DNA of 6,043 bases from Bacillota bacterium (GTDB lineage: Bacteria > Bacillota > Dethiobacteria > SKNC01): NCBI GenBank assembly GCA_007121375.1, contig SKLX01000017.1:1-6043 (forward strand), read 5' to 3'. Positions within the stretch are counted from its first letter, which is position 1, and every line of letters begins with the position of its first letter. The position numbers and the translations under genes were made by a program. The notes beneath the pieces were generated by a model. That model had not been told where the DNA came from and did not search any database. It saw only the letters and a program-made list of their open reading frames with translations. Positions 1 through 4,914 of this stretch are shown in pieces.

Positions 1-1
1 G

Positions 2-490
2 CCCAATCCTGAACCAGATTTGGAACCAGACCCGGCACCAGCACCAGAGCCTGTCCCGGATCCGGATCCTGCTCCGGAGTCAGCACCCCCTGCCGACACT
101 CAATTAACTAGAGATGAGCAGGTTATGTTGGATCTGGTTAACCAGGAAAGGACTAGCCGGGGCTTAAGCCCTTTAGTAATTGACATGAAGCTGGTGGAGC
201 TTGCCCGAATGAAAAGCCAGGATATGGTTGACCTGGGTTACTTCAGCCATCAGTCCCCAACCTATGGAAGTCCCTTTGATATGATGCGGGATGCCGGGAT
301 ATCTTATATGAGGGCTGGAGAAAATCTTGCCGGCTCACCCCAGGTGGAAAGGGCCCATACTTCTTTGATGAATTCACCAGGACACAGGGCCAACATCCTG
401 AACCAGAACTACACTCATATAGGGATAGGTATTGTGGAAGGTTCCAGGTACGGTAAAATTTACACCCAGTTGTTCATGCAAAAACCATAA
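2..490 (+). CDS. CAP-domain (SCP/YkwD-like) protein, C-terminal part; 5' end outside the window
   Basis: The frame is open to the window edge, so the true start and any signal peptide lie upstream; the TTG at 20 is only an internal Leu codon. 162 residues are visible. Residues 1-32 are a low-complexity linker of Pro alternating with Asp, Glu and Ala, typical of a spacer in an exported protein. Residues 35-162 form a complete bacterial CAP domain: LVNQER (45-50), FSH (81-83), GENLAG (106-111), SPGHRANIL (125-133), HIGIGI (139-144) and a closing YTQLF (154-158). H83, E107 and H128 correspond to the conserved CAP-cavity residues. Proteins of this family in spore formers are usually secreted or coat/wall associated, often with an N-terminal wall- or LysM-binding part; their biochemical activity is poorly defined. 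The domain call is firm; location and role are inferred. A terminator follows 20 bp after the stop, separating it from the downstream genes. Confidence 0.93.
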   Translation, partial: PNPEPDLEPDPAPAPEPVPDPDPAPESAPPADTQLTRDEQVMLDLVNQERTSRGLSPLVIDMKLVELARMKSQDMVDLGYFSHQSPTYGSPFDMMRDAGISYMRAGENLAGSPQVERAHTSLMNSPGHRANILNQNYTHIGIGIVEGSRYGKIYTQLFMQKP

Positions 491-509
491 GATCATCAGA
501 GGTTTAACC

Positions 510-545
510 AGGCTGTCCCAGTTGGATAAAGGGATAGCCTTTTTT
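510..545 (+). terminator. Rho-independent terminator of the CAP-domain gene
   Basis: AGGCTGTCCC (510-519) pairs with GGGATAGCCT (531-540) as a 10-bp stem with one G.U pair and an 11-nt loop. A run of T continues to 545. It lies 20 bp after the stop codon of the CAP gene. Confidence 0.9.
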
Positions 546-579
546 ATTACTGTTATTATCAGGAAAAGGACTAATTATT

Positions 580-609
580 TTCACGATTGTGCTTTATTAA
601 GCATAAAAT
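580..609 (+). promoter_or_regulatory. Candidate sigma-A promoter with an inverted repeat in its spacer, before the 74-codon gene
   Basis: TTCACG (580-585, 4/6 to TTGACA) and TAAAAT (604-609, 5/6 to TATAAT) are 18 bp apart. An inverted repeat, TGCTT-TATT-AAGCA (590-603), fills the spacer. The placement would suit an operator, possibly for the ribbon-helix-helix-like product encoded downstream. The DNA is AT-rich, so chance matches are likely. The TATAAT at 643-648 is a better -10 match, but would start transcription inside the ribosome binding site. Confidence 0.25.
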
Positions 610-664
610 ACTCCAGGTAGACCTGTATAACAATAATTTGTATATAATTGAAGGAGTGGGACAA

Positions 665-889
665 TTGGATAAAATACTGGTAAAAAAGGGAATATACTTG
701 CGCTCTGAACAGGTAGAGAAGCTGGCGGCAATAGTTTTTGAAAACAGAAAAAAAGGGAAAAGAAAGCTTAATGAAAGCCTATTGAGCCGGATAGCTCTGG
801 ATGTATTATTTAACTTAAATTTTAATTATAACCAGTACGAAACCGAGGAAGACTTGAGTGAAGCTATTATTAATAAAATAAAAAATTAA
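665..889 (+). CDS. Small hypothetical protein, ribbon-helix-helix-like
   Basis: The product is 74 residues from a TTG start. This start was chosen because GAAGGAG (650-656) lies 8 nt upstream; the same frame opens further upstream (587) but without a ribosome binding site. I do not recognise an ortholog. The visible pattern is a short beta-like stretch (ILVKKGIYL, residues 4-12), a basic amphipathic helix (about 13-32), a second helix beginning NESLLSRIALDVLF (36-49), and an acidic C-terminal helix (about 61-73). That order resembles the CopG/Arc/MetJ ribbon-helix-helix fold, whose members bind DNA as dimers through the beta strand; this is inferred by eye only. It is rich in Lys, Asn and Ile and more AT-rich than the neighbouring metabolic genes. 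It stands alone between a terminator and the sspF leader, where B. subtilis has veg; it does not resemble Veg. Confidence 0.7.
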   Translation: MDKILVKKGIYLRSEQVEKLAAIVFENRKKGKRKLNESLLSRIALDVLFNLNFNYNQYETEEDLSEAIINKIKN

Positions 890-996
890 GTTTCGCATTT
901 ATGGTTATGGGAAAATATCTAGCTATTGGTTAAATACTTTTCAAAAAAAAACAAAAAATAATAATGTCCCTTTATTATAAAAGGAGATGATGCCTG

Positions 997-1182
997 GTGC
1001 CCCGCAGGCGACGTGGCATTATGTCTGAAGATCTGAAGTATGAGCTGGCAAAAGAGCTGGGTGTAGATCATATTGTGAAAACCCGGGGATTTGGAGAGGT
1101 CAGCTCGAGAAATTGTGGTAACCTGGTCAAATTGGCAATTGAAAGGGCTGATAGGTTGATGCAGGAGGAAAAAAATAAATAA
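997..1182 (+). CDS. sspF: Small acid-soluble spore protein, alpha/beta type, SspF-like
   Basis: The 61-residue product resembles B. subtilis SspF, including the basic N-terminus PRRRRGIMS (2-10) and the KYELAKELG segment (14-22). Proteins of this type coat spore DNA in the developing forespore, protect it from UV and chemical damage, and are degraded by the germination protease GPR. E16-L17-A18 matches the position of the GPR cleavage site. The second conserved block runs from GFGEVSSRNCGNLVKLAIERA (31-51); C40 is notable because cysteine is uncommon in alpha/beta SASPs. The GTG start has AAGGAG (981-986) 10 nt upstream. The ATG at 1021 (M9) lacks a comparable site and would remove the basic N-terminus. 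Its place directly before ispE matches B. subtilis. Forespore expression by sigma-G or sigma-F is expected from the family, but I could not identify a convincing promoter in 890-980. Confidence 0.93.
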   Translation: MPRRRRGIMSEDLKYELAKELGVDHIVKTRGFGEVSSRNCGNLVKLAIERADRLMQEEKNK

Positions 1183-1191
1183 TAAAGGGGC

Positions 1192-1224
1192 AGGGACTGT
1201 TCCCCAAGGGAAGCAGTCCCTTTT
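1192..1224 (+). terminator. Rho-independent terminator of sspF
   Basis: AGGGACTG (1192-1199) pairs with CAGTCCCT (1214-1221). The stem continues inward as TTCCC (1200-1204) with GGGAA (1208-1212), leaving one bulged G (1213) and a 3-nt CAA loop. TTTT and further T-rich sequence follow. It lies 9 bp after the sspF stop and isolates this spore gene from ispE. Confidence 0.92.
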
Positions 1225-1309
1225 ATTATTTTATATTTTATAAAGGATATCCATAATATTTATAGAAATTAAAACCTGTTTACTTAATGAGTTGTGAGGA
1301 GAAAGAGGC

Positions 1310-2191
1310 ATGCATAAAATATTTTATCCGGCAAAGGCTAAAATTAACATTTCTTTGGATGTTTTACATAAAAGAACTGATGGGTTTCATCAGGTAGAGA
1401 TGATTATGCAGAGTATTACCCTGGCTGATGTGGTCATCCTGGAGGAAAGCAGCTTGCCCCAGGTAGATTTTTACTGCTCCCATCCCCAGGTTCCCTCGGG
1501 TGAATCAAACCTTGCGGTTAAGGCGGCTAACTTACTGAAGGAAAGGTTGCCCCGGGAGAGGGGATGTAGAATAAAACTGGAAAAGAACATACCCCTGGGG
1601 GCCGGATTAGGGGGGGGAAGCACCGATGCTGCCGCTGTCCTTTTAGCCCTTAACCGGCTTTGGGAATTAAATATAAATAGGGAAGAATTAATGGAGATAG
1701 GTAGTAAGCTGGGCTCGGATATCCCCTTTTGTATAAAGGGGGGAACCTGCCTGGCCCGGGGAAGGGGAGAGCTATTGGAAGAGCTGTCTCCCCTGCCTTC
1801 CCTGTGGGTATTGCTGGTGGTTTTTCCCTTCAGCGTTTCTACGGCAGAAATATACGGGAGCCTTGACCTGGAAAAAATAGAGGGACGACCCGATACCCTT
1901 TCTCTTCTTTCTGCCCTGGAAGATAAAGATATGGAGGGAGCGCAGGAACATATGGGTAATGTGCTGGAAGGGGTAACATTGAAGAAATATCCCCAGGTTG
2001 CCCGGGTAAAGGAGGAACTTTACCGACGGGGCCTTCGAGGTATCCAGATGACGGGTAGTGGTCCAACCCTTTTTTCTTTGTCTTCTTCCAGGGAAGAGCT
2101 GGAAGAGGCAGTATCCTCTTCACCTGGGGAAGGGGTTAAGGTAATAATCACCAAAACAGTACCGGAGGGCCAGGGAAAGGAGAAACCATAA
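1310..2191 (+). CDS. ispE: 4-diphosphocytidyl-2-C-methyl-D-erythritol kinase
   Basis: This cytosolic GHMP-family kinase phosphorylates the 2-hydroxyl of CDP-methylerythritol with ATP, the fourth step of the MEP pathway to isopentenyl diphosphate. The 293-residue length is normal. Visible motifs are PAKAKINISLDVL (7-19) with the catalytic Lys K11, DGFHQVEMIMQ (24-34), the ATP-binding loop PLGAGLGGGSTDAA (95-108), SDIPF (136-140) with catalytic Asp D137, and the C-terminal GHMP motif MTGSGPT (247-253). The ATG has GAGGAG (1296-1301) 8 nt upstream. The stop TAA shares its last base with the next ATG, so the two proteins are probably translationally coupled. An 8-G run (1610-1617) falls inside the glycine-rich loop. 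The 88-bp AT-rich leader after the sspF terminator should carry the promoter, but I see only weak candidates there. Confidence 0.97.
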   Translation: MHKIFYPAKAKINISLDVLHKRTDGFHQVEMIMQSITLADVVILEESSLPQVDFYCSHPQVPSGESNLAVKAANLLKERLPRERGCRIKLEKNIPLGAGLGGGSTDAAAVLLALNRLWELNINREELMEIGSKLGSDIPFCIKGGTCLARGRGELLEELSPLPSLWVLLVVFPFSVSTAEIYGSLDLEKIEGRPDTLSLLSALEDKDMEGAQEHMGNVLEGVTLKKYPQVARVKEELYRRGLRGIQMTGSGPTLFSLSSSREELEEAVSSSPGEGVKVIITKTVPEGQGKEKP

Positions 2192-2943
2192 TGAATGCAG
2201 TATTGCTGGCTGGGGCCCGAGGGGCTTCCCCTTTAACAGAGGCCTTTGGAGTGGATAACAAAGCCTTCATACCCCTTGAAGGGAAACCCATGATTAATTA
2301 CGTCCTGGAGGTTTTAAACTCCCTGGAAGAGATTGAAGAGATAATTGTAGTAGGCCCCCCGGGAGAACTGGAAAAGTTAGAGGGTAAAACTACCTTTAAA
2401 ATTGTCCCCGAAAGTGGAGATATTATTGATAACCTTTTGCAGGGAGTTAACAATCTTTCCCTGGAAAAGCCGTTAATTCTTTTAACCTCTGACATTCCTA
2501 TGATTACCAGGGAATCCCTGGAGGATTTTATTAAAAGAAGCCGGGAACTGGAAGCGGATTTTTGCTACCCCATTATTAAAAGGGAAAGCTGTGAAGAAAA
2601 ATACCCGGGGGGTGTCAGGACATACGCTAAACTTAGGGAGGGTTCATTTACGGGAGGTAATATATTTTTTGTTAAGCCCCATGTGGTGGAAAGTACAGCC
2701 CGTAAGGCAGGGGAATTCATTGCCTTGAGAAAAAAACCTCACCTTCTGGCCATGAAACTGGGAATAGCTTTTATACTTAAATATGTTTTTAAAAGGTTGA
2801 CTATAAGGGAGGCGGAAGAAAAAGTTTCCCGTCTTTTTGGGATTAAAGCCCGGGCAGTGATTACTTCTTATCCGGAAATTGGTGTGGATGTGGATAAACT
2901 GGAAGACCTGGAACTGGCAGAAAAAATATTAAGAAATAATTAA
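2191..2943 (+). CDS. MobA-like nucleotidyltransferase family protein
   Basis: The 250-residue protein has the GT-A-like nucleotidyltransferase fold pattern. An N-terminal nucleotide-binding segment VLLAGARG (4-11) is followed by NKAFIPLEGKPMI (23-35), where K24 fits the conserved lysine. LLTSDIPMI (97-105) has a likely metal-binding D101, FTGGNIFFV (153-161) is next, and the end is EIGVDVDKLEDLELAEKIL (229-247). The usual LAGG is LAGA here. The stretch PHLLAMKLGIAFILKYVF (183-200) is hydrophobic with basic residues and may be amphipathic rather than a true membrane span. The sugar, cofactor or alcohol acceptor cannot be told from the sequence. Proteins of this type are, as I recall, found beside ispE and spoVG in other Clostridia. 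It overlaps ispE by one base (TAATG), with AAAGGAG (2176-2182) inside the end of ispE. It is not a normal IspD, because the DAARP motif of that enzyme is missing. Confidence 0.88.
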   Translation: MNAVLLAGARGASPLTEAFGVDNKAFIPLEGKPMINYVLEVLNSLEEIEEIIVVGPPGELEKLEGKTTFKIVPESGDIIDNLLQGVNNLSLEKPLILLTSDIPMITRESLEDFIKRSRELEADFCYPIIKRESCEEKYPGGVRTYAKLREGSFTGGNIFFVKPHVVESTARKAGEFIALRKKPHLLAMKLGIAFILKYVFKRLTIREAEEKVSRLFGIKARAVITSYPEIGVDVDKLEDLELAEKILRNN

Positions 2944-2970
2944 ATAATCAGGATAGTTATAGTCGGGAGC

Positions 2971-3031
2971 AGGAGGTAATGTGAATTATTACTATATATT
3001 TCTAATTCATTGCAGGAATTATATACTTTAA
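2971..3031 (+). other. Orphan consensus Shine-Dalgarno sequence with a possible 16-codon ORF
   Basis: AGGAGGT (2971-2977) is the best ribosome binding site in the window but precedes no recognised gene. From GTG at 2981 a 16-residue reading frame (MNYYYIFLIHCRNYIL) runs to TAA at 3029-3031; the spacing is short (3 nt). An ATG at 2979 is followed at once by TGA. The region overlaps the sigma-H-like promoter. It could be a leader peptide, a remnant of a lost gene, or chance. Confidence 0.2.
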
Positions 3032-3041
3032 TGTAGAAAAA
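3012..3041 (+). promoter_or_regulatory. Sigma-H-like promoter of spoVG
   Basis: GCAGGAATT (3012-3020) fits the sigma-H -35 pattern RnAGGAwwT at every position. After 12 bp, GTAGAAAAA (3033-3041) fits the -10 pattern RnnGAATww except for one base (A for T). B. subtilis spoVG is a classic sigma-H gene with a closely similar -35. Transcription would start near 3046-3049, roughly 50 nt before the spoVG start codon. This implies induction at the transition to sporulation. Confidence 0.75.
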
Positions 3042-3044
3042 GCT

Positions 3045-3064
3045 TTTATACATATTTATACATA
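3045..3064 (+). repeat. Perfect tandem repeat of 10 bp in the spoVG leader
   Basis: TTTATACATA occurs twice head to tail (3045-3054 and 3055-3064), at the predicted transcription start of spoVG. The 10-bp period is about one helical turn, so it could present a regulator-binding motif twice on the same face of the DNA. A separate 8-bp direct repeat, TAATTCAT, flanks the promoter at 3003-3010 and 3063-3070. The AT-rich setting makes chance occurrence possible. Confidence 0.6.
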
Positions 3065-3097
3065 ATTCATAGAAGGCTTTGAAGGGTGGTGAAGTGT

Positions 3098-3397
3098 TTG
3101 GAACTGGAAGTAACAGATGTAAGAATTAGAAAGATTAATCATGAAGGAAAAATGAAGGCTATTGTATCTATTACCCTGAACAATGAATTTGTTATCCATG
3201 ACGTAAGAGTTATTGAAGGTAATAACGGGATGTTTGTTGCCATGCCCAGCAAACGAACACCTGATGGGGAGTTTAAGGATATAGCTCACCCCATCACCTC
3301 ACAAACTAGGGAGGTTATTCAGTCGGCTGTTTTGACTGCATATGACTCTGAAATGGTTAAACAGGAACCGGCCACTGATGAAATAACTCAGCCTTAA
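3098..3397 (+). CDS. spoVG: SpoVG, nucleic-acid-binding regulator
   Basis: From the TTG at 3098 the product is 99 residues, near the family length. The SpoVG core is complete: EVTDVRIRKIN (4-14), AIVSITLNNEFVIHDVRVIEG (21-41), NNGMFVAMPSKRTPDGEFKD (42-61) and IAHPIT (62-67), followed by the variable polar tail. SpoVG binds RNA and DNA and affects sporulation, division septum placement, capsule and virulence gene expression in different Firmicutes. The TTG was chosen because GGTGGTGA (3085-3092) sits 5 nt upstream and the N-terminus then matches the family. In-frame GTGs at 3086 and 3089 would add 4 or 3 residues and have weaker sites. Upstream lie a sigma-H-like promoter and a tandem repeat; a terminator follows closely. 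In B. subtilis the gene is also repressed by AbrB, which cannot be judged here. Confidence 0.96.
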   Translation: MELEVTDVRIRKINHEGKMKAIVSITLNNEFVIHDVRVIEGNNGMFVAMPSKRTPDGEFKDIAHPITSQTREVIQSAVLTAYDSEMVKQEPATDEITQP

Positions 3398-3401
3398 AAA
3401 T

Positions 3402-3422
3402 GGAGCGACCAGCTCCTTTTTT
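3402..3422 (+). terminator. Short intrinsic terminator between spoVG and glmU
   Basis: GGAGC (3402-3406) pairs with GCTCC (3412-3416) around a 5-nt loop, followed by six T. A run of A just upstream could extend the pairing with the T run. The stem is short, so it is probably partial, letting some spoVG transcripts continue into glmU, which has no evident promoter in the 39 bp after it. Confidence 0.8.
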
Positions 3423-3461
3423 CTTTCAAGGGAAAAATATGACATGACAGGAGGCATTTTC

Positions 3462-4841
3462 ATGGTTATGGCTATTGTTCTGGCAGCAGGAGAAGGAACC
3501 CGCATGAAATCCAGGATCCCAAAAGTTCTTCACAGGATTTGTGGAAGAACAATGATAGGCCATGTGCTTGATAATTTAAATCCTTTAATTGATAAAAGTG
3601 TGGTGGTAGTAGGTTTTAGGGGAGAGGAGGTAAAAGCAGAAGTAGGGGATAAAGTTTTATATGCTTACCAGAAGGAACAGTTGGGAACGGGTCATGCGGT
3701 AGCCCAGGCCCTGGATTTGGTCCCCCAGGAAGGTCAGGTTATTATAGCCTGTGGAGACACTCCCCTCCTCACTAAAAATATATTCCAGAAAATGTTAAAG
3801 TATCACCGGGAGAAGGGTTCTGCCCTGACGGTACTTACGGCAGACATGGAGGATCCCTCCGGTTACGGGAGAATAATTAGGGATGAAGAAGGAAAAGTTA
3901 AAAAAATTATGGAAGACAAAGACGCCTCCCCCCGGGAGAAAAAAATAAAGGAAATTAACACAGGGACCTATTGCCTGGAGGCCTCCTGGCTAAAAAAATG
4001 CCTGGGGGAAATATCTAATAAAAATGTTAAGGGAGAGTATTACCTTACTGACCTGGTGGAAATTTTAGAGGGTCAGGGCCAGCTGGTATCAGGTTATAAG
4101 GTTGAAGATTTTAACCTGGCCCTGGGTATTAATAACATGGTTCAACTGGCCCAGGCGGGAGAATTGATGCGAGAAAGAATTAACAAAGGGCTAATGTTGG
4201 AGGGAGTAAACATTGTTGATCCAAGCTCCACCTATATTGATTGTGAGGTCCAGGTAGGAAGGGATACGGTAATTTATCCCCAAACCATCATGGAGGGGGA
4301 AACTATAGTGGGGGAAGAATGTGTAATAGGTCCCCAGAGCAGGCTGGTGAATGCTTCTCTGGGAGATAAAGTTGTTTTCCAAAACTCCGTTATAGTAGAA
4401 AGCAGGGTGGAGAAGGAGGCTCAAATTGGGCCCTTTGCCTATATCAGGCCTGAATCTACCATCGGCCCCGGAGCAAAAATAGGAGATTTTGTAGAGGTTA
4501 AAAAATCTTTTATAGGCCGGGGAAGCAAGGTGCCCCATCTTTCTTATGTGGGAGATGCTACTATTGGTGAAAAGGTTAACCTGGGTGCCGGGACTATCAT
4601 CGTAAATTACGACGGGGCAGTAAAGCACCCTACCAATATAGAAGATGAAGCTTTTATAGGATGTAACAGCAACCTCATTGCTCCCCTTACTGTGGGGAAA
4701 GGTGCATACGTAGGAGCGGGTTCCACCATAAATGAAGACGTGCCAGAAGATGCTTTGGCCCTTGCCCGGCCCCCCCAGGTTAATAAATTGAAGGCGGCTC
4801 AAAGGTTGAAATCTTTATTATTATCAAAAAACCAAAAATAG
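3462..4841 (+). CDS. glmU: Bifunctional GlmU: GlcN-1-P acetyltransferase / GlcNAc-1-P uridylyltransferase
   Basis: GlmU makes UDP-N-acetylglucosamine, the precursor of peptidoglycan and teichoic acids, by acetylating GlcN-1-P with acetyl-CoA and then adding UMP from UTP. The 459-residue product has both domains. The N-terminal pyrophosphorylase shows LAAGEGTRMKSRIPKVLH (7-24), GTGHAV (75-80), GDTPLL (98-103, D99 metal ligand), INTGTY (165-170), YYLTDLVE (193-200) and GINN (222-225). The C-terminal left-handed beta-helix runs from about 250 and includes RPESTIGPGAKIGDF (329-343), VPHLSYVGDA (357-366) with catalytic His H359, GAGTIIVNYDG (375-385) and GAGSTINEDVP (418-428). The ATG at 3462 is preferred: AGGAGG (3449-3454) lies 7 nt upstream, whereas the ATG at 3444 lies just upstream of that site and would add six atypical residues. 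It acts in the cytosol as a trimer in known homologs. Confidence 0.98.
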   Translation: MVMAIVLAAGEGTRMKSRIPKVLHRICGRTMIGHVLDNLNPLIDKSVVVVGFRGEEVKAEVGDKVLYAYQKEQLGTGHAVAQALDLVPQEGQVIIACGDTPLLTKNIFQKMLKYHREKGSALTVLTADMEDPSGYGRIIRDEEGKVKKIMEDKDASPREKKIKEINTGTYCLEASWLKKCLGEISNKNVKGEYYLTDLVEILEGQGQLVSGYKVEDFNLALGINNMVQLAQAGELMRERINKGLMLEGVNIVDPSSTYIDCEVQVGRDTVIYPQTIMEGETIVGEECVIGPQSRLVNASLGDKVVFQNSVIVESRVEKEAQIGPFAYIRPESTIGPGAKIGDFVEVKKSFIGRGSKVPHLSYVGDATIGEKVNLGAGTIIVNYDGAVKHPTNIEDEAFIGCNSNLIAPLTVGKGAYVGAGSTINEDVPEDALALARPPQVNKLKAAQRLKSLLLSKNQK

Positions 4842-4843
4842 CG

Positions 4844-4873
4844 GCAGGAAAATCTTTTATACAAAGAGAAAAT
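4844..4873 (+). promoter_or_regulatory. Possible second sigma-H-like promoter, before prs
   Basis: GCAGGAAAA (4844-4852, 8/9 to RnAGGAwwT), a 12-bp spacer and AGAGAAAAT (4865-4873, 8/9 to RnnGAATww) repeat the layout of the spoVG promoter, including the same GAAA variant at -10. Transcription would start near 4878-4881, about 35 nt before prs. The DNA is purine-rich, so such matches arise more easily by chance. Confidence 0.35.
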
Positions 4874-4885
4874 AAAGAAGGCAAG

Positions 4886-4909
4886 AAAAACTCAGGGCAG
4901 GGGGTTTTT
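4886..4909 (+). other. Possible RNA hairpin masking the prs ribosome binding site
   Basis: AAAAACTC (4886-4893) can pair with GGGTTTTT (4902-4909), with one T.G pair and an 8-nt loop. The 3' arm and loop contain AGGGGG (4899-4904), the only SD-like sequence before the GTG of prs. The stem is mostly A-T, so its stability is modest. It does not look like a standard terminator. Confidence 0.3.
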
Positions 4910-4914
4910 GCAAA

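Noticed and set aside
432..620. A + strand frame overlapping the CAP gene end and its terminator
   Set aside because: It runs through the terminator hairpin, has no ribosome binding site, and encodes no recognisable protein.
643..648. Perfect TATAAT before the 74-codon gene
   Set aside because: It would start transcription within the ribosome binding site at 650-656, and its -35 is weak.
890..980. Sigma-G/sigma-F promoter for sspF, e.g. AATAATA (957-963) as -10
   Set aside because: The -10 is 6/7 to CATnnTA, but no matching -35 lies 17-18 bp upstream and the region is AT-rich; forespore control is expected but not shown.
1225..1309. Promoter for ispE using CATAAT (1252-1257)
   Set aside because: The corresponding -35 (TTTTAT, 1229-1234) is poor and overlaps the terminator tail. 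A promoter is needed here, but I cannot place it. The palindrome GGATATCC (1245-1252) is short and unremarkable.
2739..2790. Membrane segment in the nucleotidyltransferase (residues 183-200)
   Set aside because: It is interrupted by Lys and His residues, fits a helix of the soluble family, and is too short and charged for a confident membrane span.
3444..3461. ATG at 3444 as the glmU start
   Set aside because: It lies upstream of the AGGAGG site that serves the ATG at 3462 and adds six residues not typical of GlmU.
4191..4802. Long open frame (203 codons) on the - strand opposite glmU
   Set aside because: It lies fully inside the clearly real glmU, has no recognisable domain, and reads as a codon-bias shadow.
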